Shown: one piece after another, positions 48,804 through 62,102 of the stretch
Numbering within the stretch: the first letter of the stretch is position 1
How the letters are laid out: each line of letters opens with the position of its first letter
NCBI GenBank assembly: GCA_936440205.1
Contig: OW387133.1
Coordinates: 47,704,374 to 47,768,373 of the forward strand
Origin: Lepidonotus clava
Taxonomy: Eukaryota > Annelida > Polychaeta > Phyllodocida > Polynoidae
Direction of reading: 5' to 3'
DNA length: 64,000 nt
The notes under the pieces: model-generated
Told to the model about the DNA's origin: nothing
The model's input: only the letters and a program-made list of their open reading frames with translations
Database searches by the model: none
Made by a program: the position numbers and the translations under genes

Positions 48804-49387
48804 AATTATGATCAATAGTGAATTAAATGGTAATTATTTACTAACATAAATTTTACATGATAATAATCATAAAGAAAATTGAAATGATAGCTACATTTTC
48901 TTTACATACCAAAGATGAACTGAGAAAGTGTTGAAAATTAAGAACTTCTTACATAACCTTCTGTAATGATTTCAATTTTTTGATACATTTTTTGTGGCGA
49001 GAAAACTTGCAAAATCCAATCGGAAAATCTAGGGAAAATGGCAGAAATTTCTGTTGGCCATCCGGGCCAATTTAACACGATTTTTGGTGAAAATTGTCGG
49101 CCCTGGTCCCAAAGTTGACCGAAGGGCCGGCGTTAGTTTCGAACACTCCAGGGCTGCGTAGAAGAATATAGAGAAATATAAAAGCCAGTGCAGTGGCGGA
49201 TCGGAGATTTGAAAAGTCCGGGGGCACGCCATTTTAAAACATTTTCCTTGATGACTGATCGGGAGTATTGTGTTTGGGTAACATAGCCCGAAAGATTTAG
49301 GGAAGGTAGGTCAATTCTTTTTTGCCTTCAACACATTACACCCAAGTATTGGAAATTAAAAAAAAACTCCAAATACACTGTAAAATA
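48804..49387. other. Intergenic stretch with a partial repeat end
   Basis: AT-rich. At about 49192 the sequence reads CAGTGGCGGATC followed by a GGGGGCAC word, like the end of a hAT-type repeat, but no partner end was found. Confidence 0.35.
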
Positions 49388-49885
49388 AGGCCTAAAAAAC
49401 TGTTGTGTTCAGCTAACCCGACCTACCCTAACTTTTTGGCCCTACCCTAAATTTTATGAGGATTTTTTTTACCCAACATTTTTTTTAAATCCAAAAGAAC
49501 TGACCAGAAAAACATGGAATAGCATATAGATGCCGCAGGACATGCATTTTAGATACTAACAATTGTGTTTTGATGATGTTTAGATTTTAAAAAGTTATTT
49601 TCCATCTTTGCCGGGGTCTGTTTGTTGAGTAAAAAAAAAAGGTAAAAATAGATCTACCTACCCTAATTTTGTCGACCTATGTTACATGAACACAATAATT
49701 TTTGTTTTTGCCTAAGGTCTTACTCTAGCATTTAAAACATATGTCCTGATTATCCTTTTACTTTTCTATTTACTGATGAGCAATTCTTTTGGATTTTCTC
49801 GTTTTTTTGGTCTAAAGAATGTTCTGAAAAATGTTAGGGTAGGGCCAAATATTTAGAGTATTTCTTACTTCTTTAGGCCTAGCTA
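49388..49885. repeat. Inverted-repeat element, ends uncertain
   Basis: AAGGCCTAAA at the left is echoed inverted as TTTAGGCCTA at the right. TTTGGCCCTACCCTAAATTT (about 49434-49455) is echoed inverted near 49838-49856, and TTGTGTTCA near 49403 is echoed inverted near 49688. The nested inverted words suggest a decayed MITE of about 0.5 kb. No duplication of flanking bases was found. Confidence 0.35.
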
Positions 49886-50075
49886 ACCACGATTTTTTAA
49901 TACTTATAATTTCTTCTAGGTGAACTTGAGTTTATTTACTTTGTAAAACACCTCTGGATAAACTTCAACCTGCACAAAGTTACATGTAATTTCATGTTTC
50001 AATCTAGATCTACATGATCTAGATCTACCATATTGTATTGCCCGAACCACCCTTTTTTTTCGGACTCAGGGATAA

Positions 50076-50295
50076 GGGGCCGTCCATAAATAATGTCACA
50101 CTTTACAGGTTACTTTTAGGACCCCCTCCAGCCTAATAACACTATATTTTCTGATTTAATCATGAAAGGAAGGCCCGTTTTCAGGCAGTGTCACACTGTT
50201 CAACACACCCCCACCCAATACCCAACCCCTGCTTGTCACAATTAAGTCGTGTACGTGTGACATCATGATGAAATGATCATTTATAGACGACCACC
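50076..50295. mobile_element. MITE with GGCCGTCCATAAAT-type ends
   Basis: The left end GGGGCCGTCCATAAAT then ATGTCACAC is matched, inverted, by a right end reading GGTCGTCTATAAATGATC with a short insertion before ATGTCACAC. The interior is C-rich and non-coding. The end words are typical of short palindromic repeats seen in many marine animal genomes. Confidence 0.55.
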
Positions 50296-52163
50296 TCTGG
50301 CAATTTTACTCTACCATATTTCTCTTGTTTTGCTTTGAAAAGTTTTCAGTGAGCGGAAGGAATATATTTCAGGGCAAATCGTCTTGCTCATAGTCATAGT
50401 AAATCCAGGCCACAGCACAGCCACAGCTGGCACAGGAGTTGCAACAAGCCCAAGCACTCAAGTTCGCCTATTATCGCCCACCTTATGCGAAAAGATTTGG
50501 AGTTTCATTTTTCCTATACTTACTTTCATTGGGTCTGCTATGTAGAGTTTTTCTGCGGCTTTAGAAAACTCTTCCCATGATGTTAGATAAGTCATCTTTG
50601 GCCTTAATTTAGTTGAAATCGGCTCAGAAATGTAAGTGTTCCACGTCGCTCCGCCACGCACCTGCCACCCAGCCTCTCTCTCGGAAATGAGTCACATTAC
50701 CCACAATGCTCATGTAAGTGATTCAAGATGGCGTCGCTTATGGTGGGCCCAATTTGGATTTGTTGATTGGGAAAATTTTGAGGAAAGACGCCGTTGCAGA
50801 ATCACTTTCTCATCTGGGATTCAAGCTTCGTAACGGCATCAAAGAGGAAATATCACCCGCGGATCCTGAACCCCAGGAGACGTCCTGAAACAACGTTAGA
50901 GCGGAATTTCTCCTCAAAGAAGAGGCCAACATGAGGTAATATTAATTCTTTGTTTTGACACTTGACCACTCAATTATGATCATCCGTAGGTCTAAAATTA
51001 AATGCAACAGACAACATTTGAATACGGACTAGAGGTGAATTCGGTTGGAATAGTTATTGCTGCGGGTGATTCGTTGAAAATCGCGTTGGGTTTAATTTGA
51101 ATATGCCTCTTTGCGGCGACAGTACATGACGGTGTCTCCGTCGGCCTGCTTCCCGCAGCCTGCGAGGTCCAACCGATGCCTGCTGCAGCAGCAGCTTGGA
51201 AGCTGTCATCGGCATCACTGGACAGCCCCAGAGTAGATCTCCAACCCACTCCACGACAGAAATGTTTGCTATTTCGGTTCTCGTGACCCCACGTCGTTCT
51301 TTTATTTAAATTTGCTTAGCCTATTCTGTTCATACATGAGTAATGACCTAATGGCACAGTTCCTGAAGTTAAACCGGAATGGCCCCTATCCGGCTACACC
51401 AATCGTCCAATCGCGATGAGGATGTCATTTTTTTTAGTCGCTGCTCTGTTCTGTCCCCTAGACTCGCAAGCTCTAAATTCACCAGCACTCAGTCTAGGAA
51501 GCGTCGTCAACCCACTGATAGGAGGCAAGGGATAGCAGGTGGCATACCGCCTCACTGGTTATGATTTGACATCAGGATTATCAGTCTCAATATCAACGGA
51601 AGGAAGATCCGTCTGTTTATGTGTAGTCTGTAGATCTATAATCTAGACCTAGGAGATTCAAGAATATATAATTTATAGATATCCATTAGCTGGAACATTG
51701 CTTGTGTACTCCCGTGACATTTGGTGAACACCAGCATATTATTAGTTAACTGGTGCATGTCTTGATTGTAGCACATGTGCCAGTAATATACAGCCTACAG
51801 GGCTCTACATCTCTTGCATTTAAGTTCAAGTTGATCCTTCTGAGTTGCTGCCAAAGTTATACACGCGTAGTACATTACGGATATAAGTACGTCAGAACAG
51901 TCCTGGACAGATCTAGGTTGACGTTTTCGACCGAGGAAGTACATAGATTTAGATCCAGGCCTTCTACTCAAATCGTACTTTTTTGTGAAGTGGCTTCACT
52001 ACAGAAGTTGGTTGGATCACGATGTATCAGTCAGCGGCCACAAGCATGGATGAATCTGAAAACAGCTCATATAGTACCTGGCCAAGGTCTCTACGTAGTT
52101 CGGGTAAAAGGTAGGCACTTCATTCTGTGTCTAAATGGTCCTATTTTGAATGTGCGTGGTTGC

Positions 52164-52198
52164 ACCATAGAACTGTACGAGACATACAGTTCTATGGT
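52164..52198. repeat. Perfect 14-bp hairpin
   Basis: ACCATAGAACTGTA (52164-52177) pairs with TACAGTTCTATGGT (52185-52198) around a seven-base loop CGAGACA. The stem is extended by three further pairs after a small internal loop. Role unknown. Confidence 0.7.
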
Positions 52199-54595
52199 TA
52201 CACCAAAGATAGATCTATAGTCTAGAGAGGTGCTGGTGGTATTCAAGAGCTGTTTCCATGTAGATCTACCAGACTGATTACATTGCCTATGCGCGTGTAG
52301 AATCATGCAAATTTTTATCATGTGTTGCTCTGTCGATAATATCTGATGACTAATTTTGAGGTTGAATAAGAGTTAACTTTAGATATAGACATGTTTAATA
52401 GTGTTGTGGAGAGATCCAACTAACAATTTTCAGTCATAACTTGAGAAAAAAAACTAATATAGTAATAACATCGGAATTTTTCGAAATCTTTTAACAAAAA
52501 ATAAAACTACCATTATAGGGATCTAGATCTAAATGATTAGCTTTAAATTCGAAATCCTTGCCTAAAGAAAGTAGGATAATGCCGATTACTGACTGTTTTA
52601 AAGCTCAGCTTAGCTCTTGAGTTCCCTACTTGGACCGACGAATTGCGTGTCAGAAAAAGGGAAATGATACTCTTTCAACTTCAAGAGTCCTCTCAAAAGA
52701 ACTTTTGTTTGTAACGAGATCATAATTGTCAGATAACTTAGAAACTATGCTGCTAATAAGACACAAATGTGGGCGTCAGGTATTTGATACACGGGATACT
52801 TAGTTCCTTTATCACCCGGATAGCTGATACTGGTGATATCTCTGGTAATACAGAAAAAAGTGCGATCACAACATCTTTTTTGTCCCCCACCCACTGGTAT
52901 TATCTCTAAGCTTCAAAGAACAAACTTTTTCAGTGATGTTTTTTTTCGTAACAGCTTGAACAATTATATTTACGTAATTACCGTTTCAAAATTCAAATAC
53001 ACAACACTTCTCAGAAACTCAGTGTTCTGTTCTTTGATTTTCAAAACAAGTTTATTGATAAACTTTTATGCCTTGGATTTAATTCCTCTTGTCACGAATT
53101 CAAGAGCACTATACTCATAGACCATTTCGTGGATAATCACGGAGAATGAATTTATAAAACTAGTATTGATTGGCTGAGTCACATCTGGTCATTATTACTA
53201 GAGACCGGAGTACAATACTAGGTACAAGCCTGCATTGATCTTCTTACATAAGATGACCAGACTGAATCAACTTACTCTGCAATCATTATGTAACCTGCTC
53301 AAACACACATGTAGTGTTAATGGTCTTAGACGTCTAGTCGCAGTAGCCTAGCTGGCTCGGTTGGCCCAGATTGAGAAGGTAATATCAACGAGTATAGAAC
53401 TCGTTGGTAATATTATTAATGCCCGATGAGAAGGCTAGTAAGAACCTTCATGGAACAAAAGAAAATTGTGTAATGCCTCATTTATGTGATATGTTACTAT
53501 ATCATAGCATGATAGTGTTCTGCTTAATTCAAAGTTCCGATTTATAATGTAAATAATTGTTCATTAAAATCGGCTCGTCGATAGGAACGTATATAGGCAG
53601 GGTCTACTCTAATGGCAAAGCTAACATCCTTTTCAGGGTGACTAGACCATAGCAGGTGTTACGTATTATACGTCCTTTGCTGTGTGTACAAAAGTCGGAC
53701 ATGTGTCAGTGTGCTATTTATGCTCTCGTTTAAGGGCGTTTAGTATGGCTTGAAATTCATGCCAACCAGTAGCCCGTAGCCAGTTAGAGGTAAACAGACC
53801 ACCGCTATGTATCCAGAACCATTAGTTGGGATCGAAAGTAAAAAAGATAAAAAAGGATAAAAGGGGGAAAATGAGAGTAGCCAGCTATCATGAAAAAAAG
53901 ACTGGCGTTTTTGAATTTTATATCACGATGGCCCTGTGGGCACTTTCATATGAATCATGAAACTGACTGTTAATATATTAATGATTTGTACAGTACATGT
54001 TCTGAACTTTGAGTACCTCCCAAGAATGGTTCTTAAACATGATAACAGTTTATTTGGGTCGTTCAGGAAGAACCTTTCCCAAGAGTCGCCTACCCCGGTA
54101 ATTCAATTTAGATGAACGGATCCACCATCTGCTGCCCATTCAGTGGTCACAGTATAACTAGAAGATTTTGCTCCCTCATTCGGCCGATCTAATATTGCGT
54201 AAGTGAAATTATATTGTCTCTTTTCAAAGTTCTGGTAAATTCAAGGAACTCTGAGGTTAGGCATTCTTTCTTGAGCGCTTTATACAATAGAAGTTGCCGG
54301 AAACATCTGGCTCACGCTAACAAACCCACTTTGATGTACATTTGACCGTGATATGCACACCCACGGTTCGATAATAAGTCGCCAGGTGGCATGCGAGGCA
54401 GAGACGCCAATAGAAGGCCGTTTAGCTTGACCTAACTCATTGGGGAAATGGCCTATTTAATATAAAACCCTAAGTTAGTCACACCAGGAAGCGTCCATGA
54501 CCCTATGGACGCTCCTTGGTCACATATTTGGCACTACGATACACAAGGGTGGCAAAACGTTCAAGTACAGTATTGGAATAAAATAGAGTTACTCT

Positions 54596-54656
54596 AGATA
54601 TATATATATATTTATATCCAGAATAACTATATATATATTTATTTATTTATTCATTT
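54596..54656. repeat. TA/TTTA microsatellite
   Basis: Two (TA)n blocks separated by a short spacer, then (TTTA)n. Confidence 0.9.
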
Positions 54657-56053
54657 ATGCCAGTGGTAACCAAAATAGATTGTCAATGTATATATAATTT
54701 GATTGTTTTCTAATAAACAAAATGAATTTGAATTTTACACCTTTTTGGCGGTTAAAATCATTCCCCCTGCAACTGGGGTAATATTCAATTCATTTGACAG
54801 ACTGAATACATGCAGATCCAATCATGGAACCCGACCCAAGCTGGTTTCCTTCGGCCCCTTTCCTCCACTACCCGACTTTGGTCGGCCCTGGGAGGGATAC
54901 TGAACCATGCACCAGCTCCGTGCATTTTAGGCCAGAAGTTAAAAACTCATAAGTAGGAAACCCGAAGGAAGCCTCGCTATGTCTTGTGACATCCCTCTTT
55001 ATATTTACACACCCAGGTTTGATCCCATTAAGCATGTCGGATCAACCCGAAGGGCAAACATACAAGCCCGTAGAGCAGTAGCTTAAGTTCAAAATCCCCC
55101 AAAGCCTGACCGGTTTTAGTGTGAACGAGAAGTTGGTCAGCCGTCGTCACAGCGGCTCTAAAGAAGGTTACAGGCTGCTCGCTGACATTACACAGCGTTA
55201 TTGCCTCATTAAGATCGAGCTGCTACATTCTTAGATGCAGTGCTTTTGTTCGGAGGAGCAGGCGGCGATGCCTGGGCGGCCCGGCGCCGACGGACAGGTT
55301 GTTGTTGTTAGTAGTTAGCGCGCTGTTATGGCCCGTACAGGTGGGCTCTATTTTAGGGCCCACCGGTCAGCTGTTCACTGCCAAGCCAGCCTTTAATAGA
55401 GAGGCACTAAGGCCGCCCAGAAGTATGTCAGTAGCCTGTTTACTCAATGGATGGAGCCGCAGTATTAGAGGGCCAGGCTTACTCTAAAGCTGACTTGAGG
55501 CCTTTTTTTCTATCCAGACACAAAGGATGAGAATTCTTAGTAAAAATAAGTATCAATCGAATATTCCTTTTGATAAACACACATCTGCATGTGCCCTTTC
55601 TTTTTGTGAAGTAGCACACCGTGCTATTTTTAGAACGCATCGCTAATCGTTTTATAAGGCATGCGCCTCAACAGATGTTTCAGCAATCATCAGCCTCAAA
55701 TTGATCATTATTAATTCAATTTGCCCACCTCGTTTCGAGGGGGCTTTGCACTCGGCCCTCCACATCAAACCCCCAGGAGCTATTTTCAATCACTTGATAT
55801 CCCCATTTCCATTTGTTTTGTGGACCTGCACGTTGAGGCTGGGTGGGAGGGGGTCCGGGGGGAGAGGGGCAGGTAGCCCTATTGTAGTGTTGTGGCCATT
55901 CACTGACCGCGTTATACTGAAACACTTAGTAGCGGGAGTTGCATTCAGTCGCTGGCGGCAGCTTGGATAATACAAGTCGAGTCTCAGCACAGCCAGACCC
56001 GCATATTTATATGTGACGTGGTTCGCGTAGGCTCTAAACCCACACACATCCAA

Positions 56054-56106
56054 ATGGATTTTACTCCAAGAATGGCCAAGATGAAGCGACGCAAAGTGTA
56101 CAAAGG
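56054..56106 (+). CDS. Candidate alternative first coding exon
   Basis: ATG in a good context (CAAATGG) opens an 18-codon basic peptide, MDFTPRMAKMKRRKVYKG, that meets the donor GG|GTAAGTTTTTT at 56107. A TATA-like ATATTTATA lies about 50 bases upstream, inside a GC-rich island. The exon ends two bases into a codon, the same phase as the stronger exon at 62103. That would let both splice to one acceptor as alternative N-termini, but GTAAGT is not rare and nothing else supports coding. Treat as a hint only. Confidence 0.2.
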
Positions 56107-59100
56107 GTAAGTTTTTTAATGCCACCTCTTTGCCCCCCACAAAACCTTATCTGCCATGAATCACTCTGACTAAGTCCTGCAGTAGATGCTTGGATTCCTG
56201 GTTAATTCTAGCTTACTTTGGCTGGGGTTGTTTGGCTGGTTCACGACTCTGTACCCAAGGGCCCCGCTAAGTCGGGACTCTATGGGTCTAGTAGTTTCCA
56301 CTTAACGCTATAAACTGTCTAATCCCACCGTTAGTACCGTAGTTCTGGTAAAAGACGCAGTTGTATCAACTCCTTGTAAATACACGTTTACTGTGTAAAC
56401 CTGTAAAATGCGGTTTAATGTCTATACCCGTAAGTACTACACGTACATGTACATATAACATGGTGACGTGTACCTGACCGTCATCTGACCTGCAGCATTT
56501 ATAGATATTTAGAGTCCCGTCAATATTTGTTGAATGATCAGGATTACATTGGAAGACCCATACCCCATACTATAGTACCGATACATTCAAATCATAACAA
56601 AAATAACGCTGAAAAAGCACATATCAAACCATTACAAATACATAAATAAGTATGTAAAAAGAGAAAGCCTTTATTCTTATAGACAAACTTAAACACTTAT
56701 CACGGTTGATTTAGAGACAGATCCGTTGCATGTACTCCCAGTGCTCAGTTGTAAACTGAGCATAATGCTCTACATTGTGGTACTACCACAACATGCAACG
56801 CCGAAATAGTAGAACATTGGTGGCAGCGTAGCCTTACACCTAGGTACCTGCACCCTAAATAACAGCCTTATGTAGCCAATGAAGGCGATGTGATTACTTT
56901 ACCATTCATTCTTCCGTCCGCACAGTAAGTCAATAAGTTCCCAGGAAGACGAGGCGTGAGGCTGAGCTGCTCCGAGTGACGCGTGGCGGCGCTGCGAGCA
57001 GCTCAGGGAGGTGTTTTTGGGACCTCCTCGGAGGGGCCTTATCCAGTTATAGAAGCAGGTCAGCCGTCAGGAGGCATCAGTCGGAGTGGTGGTCATAAGA
57101 CCATACGTGACGACCCCTGCAAAACTGACCACTGGTCAGCTGATGGAAGCAGGCGTGCCCTGTTGACCGGCCAGTCCATGTGAATATCGTTAGTGCAAGG
57201 TCTATCCCTGGATCTATCACTCTATGAGTATGACCGGGCGTCTTTATATGGAAACTGGAATGCAGTGCTCATTGGCTGTTGAACGGTAGCAGGTCATGTA
57301 TGAATACCGATTAATGTGGGATATAAATGTGCATTGTTATGCCACGCCCCCTCATGCAAGAGTCGCCATTAATACATAAAGGATTTAGTTTATCTAGTCC
57401 GTGCCTGTTCCCATCGCCCCTATAGTCATTGTTGCAGAGTGTGTGTACATATATCAGGGATGGGTGTCTCTTTTGTAGTCAAATTAAAGTCATCGTATTT
57501 GCTTAATGATTTATCGACATAATTTTGCCACATTGGGCACGGCAACTGTTTACATAATACAAGTGTACACATAGTCATAGGAATAACAAATAGCAAAACA
57601 TGTCAACATTGACATGCTGCCGCCATGTTAAAAGCTGTCCGTTTGCACGGTTGTAGAAGCAGTCTTTATGCAATGAGAAAAATCCAAAAATGACTATTAA
57701 AATTTCCCGAGCCATTGTAAATGACTTTGGTCTAGAGTATCTAGCCTTTGTCAGGGCATGAATGAAATGATAAATGTGATGTGATCCAGGTTAGATTCGT
57801 CGAGATAGAGGCAGGGATTGGTGAATAGACCCTGCGTCTTTGCCCTGAGAACGACCACCCGACCTTCCTGTTAACCCACGCCTAAAGTTTACCTTTTGTT
57901 AGGCCCAGCCTAGAACTGTCGTATATTGGCAACGACATGTGTTTTGGGTATGTCCTTGTCATGGCGCGCGTTCACATGGCCAGGATGGTAACCATGTCTT
58001 CCACCCGCTCTCCCCATACATACAGCCCTTCAACACAAAACACTTGTTTGTGTAAATGATATATGTGGGCTTTGGGGGCATGGTCTGTGGACCATGCGTG
58101 ATATACAAGCTACTGGAGGAATTTTACAACAAGACCCCAAGACGGCCAGGGTTGTGTCGGAAACATGTCATACTCCAGGGGGACAGGTCAGGCACTGGAG
58201 GGCCTCCAGGCTTCCTAGTAATGTATACAAACCGCTTCCAGCGATAGAGTCGGCCAGTTGTAGTGGATCTCAAATTTGACCGGTTGGCTATACCAAGACT
58301 GAGACAGGATAATGTCATATCGTACGTTAAATTTTAAAATTTACGGTGCGTAGGCAACCTAAATACATCGTTCTGCTATTCTGATATAAGATCAGTAATT
58401 ACATTTAATGTCAGTGAGTTAGTATAAGTTATTTGGCAATGTATAAGGTCGTCATTCAAATAAGAATGAATATGTACACAGCGTAAATAATCTGCATAGA
58501 ATGTTCCGTTCTTACATTGCTGTAGAAGGTTAAACATGTAATGATCGAGTTGAAAATTATTGATCCACTGGAAGATCTTGTGTATTGACAAGAAGTGGTG
58601 AATACAAAAATAATTCATGATAAAACCCAATGTGACTTGTTACACAAATACCCGGACAGTATGTAAGTCCACACTTAATAGTATATTTTGAAAGGATATG
58701 AAATCCTCCTAAAGTGTTTGTAGGTTATCCCGGGACCTGTAATACCCTACGGACATCACGACAAGTGTGGGACCCTTAGGTACTAAGGCCGAGGGATTGG
58801 GGGACGTGTACGGCTAGGTTGGCATTGTGGCCCTCTCCACGGTCGGCTGACCTGGCCGTGGTCGTCAAACCGTGACGGGATCCCCCCGTTATTACACACC
58901 ACACACACAGCCGCGTGCTATCATTAAAGAACACAGATATAGCTCACATCCCCAACACAGGCGGCCTTTCCGACTTATTTCCGTCCCCGTGGCCGCCGTA
59001 CAAAGCCACAGTGAGAGCGTTTTTGTCGCCCCCCCTAGGGTTGTCGAGATCTCACCCTTTATTATTGGGGGTGAGGGCGTCCGTGTTGTGTGTATTGTGT

Positions 59101-61019
59101 GGGGCACGCATGCAGGCGGGAGGTCTGGGACTTTGTGGCTCGCCCCCGCCCCCGCCCCCCTCTCAGGGCTCTCCTGTTTAGAGACATGTCAGTGGAAACG
59201 AACTTATCGCCTCTATTTTCATTTGGGCTGAAACAAGCTGGCGCCGAGTGCTAGGGGCAGTGGTCAGCTTTAGGGAGATTTAGAGTGGACACGGCCCAGT
59301 TGTATATGTGGAGAGGAAAGGGGAGGCGGCACCACTACACTATGGTGCACTACATTCATGTTGAGTGTGCTGGTTTAGACGTTTGTCATATGGTTTTATA
59401 TGAACTACACACTACTCGAGTTGTCTATTTCTGTGAATTTCATTTAAAGCAAAGTTTAAGTTTACTAACACAAAAATGGGAGTCGACCAATGTCTCGAGA
59501 GGTTACTTTTCCGTTCACTAAAGCTGAATGTGGATTCCGTGTTCCTGGCTTTATTTTATATACAAGCCTTGGAACATTTAATTTTATTTATGGTTTTGCA
59601 ATCTCCCTAAAGGGTTTCAAATGGTTATAGGTTCTACTCCACAGTGCTGGCATCATACCCCAAGTCATGATACATTGTTTGATGTTATTTAGCTACGAGG
59701 TCTAAAGTTTGATTTTACTTTTCGGACCAGAAATGGCTAAATTTGATGATATCATTTGAACAAGGACGTTAATTTTGGTCTAACTGGATGCCTCCTTACT
59801 AATGGTGAATACGAACAATTAATATGAATAATTACCTCATGTATTAGTCGAATCGAAAAAGCAAGAACTCGCTGTTGCATGTAAAGCAGTTTCCATTTAC
59901 TTAAGAAGCCATAAACCAACCAATTCAGTTCAGCCATATTTCCCAGGACATACTCCCTTTTCTACAGAACATCCTCTTCACACAGTTAACGAGTGGCAAA
60001 CTCGCTGGGAAAGATTTTTCAATTTGCCAACAATTTTCCCTTTCAACTGGCCGCGCGGTGAGAGTGCCTCCACGGGCGGCCGCCCGTTGACCGCTGCCCC
60101 GGCCTTTCATCGCCGGAATCGGCCACTTTTCCGCAAGACTTGGTCCGTTTTAACGTTGGCCCAGGCCTGGGAGTGGGCTATTTTGGGAGCCGTGAGAGCG
60201 CGGCGTGCTGCAGGTGACCCCCAGCAGGGCGAACCCCTCCACACCTGTACACACAGCCTACCTGGTCAGCCGGGAGGTGAAGGTGGGGCACATAACAAAC
60301 GACATGCTCATCACATTGGTTAGAGGATCTTGGCGGTGCACTGTTTACCTGCCCAGGTTCCTGAGGGTGAGAGGTGATGGGTATACAACGGGCCTATAGG
60401 TGGAGGCCTACCTTGACTTCAGCTAGTCGAAGAGCGCCTAGAGGAGACCATGAAGAGTAAAATAAGATTTTCCTCCCCAAGAGGAGACTTAGAGGGGCTT
60501 TCGACATGGCTTGCCAAGTAGTGTAATTCGATCCAGGCTTTCCAAACATGTTGATATTTATTAGGGGCCTTAGGTTTATACAAAACGAGGGACTCAATAA
60601 ATTTTAGACAAAAACTAGCCTCTATTGCCCTATAATTTGAAGAGTTCCCCACATATATTAAGGTCATTTGTCTTACAACAGGGAAAGCGTTTTGTCACAC
60701 TCGGTATTGTACATGTTTACATGTATACATTTCAACAATAATGATTGAATTCCTAATGTGATAGACCTAAAACCCCCATGGTCATAAACCTCCGAGGGGA
60801 GTCTTTTGGTTTACCTCTCTGGTTTCTGCTAATCTAAGCCATGTGAGTGCATTCGTAAACACAAGTCATCTCTCTGTAAAGTGATGGTTTGTAGAGCCAA
60901 CCGACCAGAAGTTGCATTATAAGCAACTCTTTATAAAGTACAAATGGAAAGGTATATTTGTATATACCAAGATGCCTTCTGTACTTAAAAGTGCAGGATA
61001 CTTCAATATCAAATATTAG
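56107..61019. other. Intergenic or intronic stretch with GC-rich islands
   Basis: Islands at about 56960-57180, 57770-58280, 58740-59260 and 60040-60400 alternate with AT-rich DNA. Frames in them are short and overlap on both strands. If 56054-56106 is a real first exon this is its intron. Confidence 0.4.
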
Positions 61020-62102
61020 TTGCCGAATGTGAAGGTTAGCCGAACGTGCCCACTTTCTGGTTACCCCTGGTGGGCGGCTGGTGGTGGCATTACCGTGTTG
61101 ACCGGGGAGCAGGACGCCTCACGCTCAGCGCGTCACGTCGCCCCCTCCACCACCCCTACCACCACCACCACCCTGTCCCCTCACTCAGGATCCAGCGCCA
61201 ATGACGGCCTGTCGCACCTTACCAGCTTACGGACGACGCCGTGGAGGAAAATTGGCGCGGACGCTGACATTTGAGGTGGCCCTGTGAAGGTAGTGGGGAG
61301 TGGAGAGTGAGTTGGGTTAGCAGCAGCGCGGCTGGGTTGGGCACGTCAGGGGGGATCAGGGAGGCCTCATCATCGGCCGGTTTGTGGAGAGCACTGTCTG
61401 AGGCGGCCTGTCTGCCTGTCTGCTGACTCTGTGAGCCGGCCCGCCGACCCTGTAGTACTACTACTGCGGCCTGCGGCGAGGAGTAGGTCGACTTTTTATT
61501 TCGGAAGTTTGGGATCCACAGACTGGTTAAAAACTACTACATAGCAGTGGGCGGGGAGCTTCACGCGCTGCACGGCTACACTACCACATCACGAGCACAT
61601 CGCCCTGCCCCACCGTCATGGTCGGACCGACCCCAGCCCCTACACGCCCCCCTGGATAAGGCCCTCTGCTAGCTGCCCCCATCCAGTCCCAGTGCCCCCC
61701 TCTCACAGCAGTGGACTCCCAGGGCATCAGGGCCCCTGAAAGGCAGTAGACGTCTGTGCTCGGGTCGTCGGCTGGTCGACACGGTCTGCCGACGGGGCCC
61801 TCTTCGCCCCTCTAAACAGGGTTATTAGAGGTGTTGCCAAGTGGCGCAAACGTTTTTCTAAACGCCCCATCAGTGTGCTCGGAGAACCCTGCTGACATAG
61901 GCCCAGCCATACCTGGATGCGCCCTCTAAAGGCTTATTACGCTCCCATCGGATTATAACCTGAAACTACCGCCGCCTGCCTCTTTTGAAGCCCACCACAA
62001 CAGCCCCGGCTCCTCCCGGATCCACAACACAATAGGCAGGGCTGGTCAACATTTGCACAGTGCATCGGGCTATTTGCTTTTCGAAAGGACAGCAGAAATC
62101 TA
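61020..62102 (+). promoter_or_regulatory. GC-rich promoter / 5'UTR island of the gene starting at 62103
   Basis: Over 1 kb of GC-rich sequence leads up to the first coding exon. It has CCACC runs (about 61140-61170), a GGGCGG GC-box (about 61551) and an AT-rich TTTTTATTT word near 61492. In the 62103 frame, a stop lies upstream near 61985 and no Met occurs between it and 62103. A possible acceptor, CTATTTGCTTTT...CAGCAG, just before 62095 means the coding exon could be preceded by an untranslated exon. Confidence 0.5.

Larger units (their letters stand above)
50296..56053. other. Intergenic stretch
   Basis: No convincing gene. GC-rich islands at about 50640-50900, 51050-51550, 54280-54480, 55020-55480 and 55700-55900. 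A 155-codon plus-strand frame at 51753-52220 has no recognisable motif. A TA/TTTA microsatellite is at 54596-54656. Confidence 0.45.

Noticed and set aside
51753-52220. 155-codon plus-strand frame
   Set aside because: No recognisable domain, mixed codon pattern, and ends in a palindrome that opens both strands. Roughly one frame this long is expected by chance in a window of this size.
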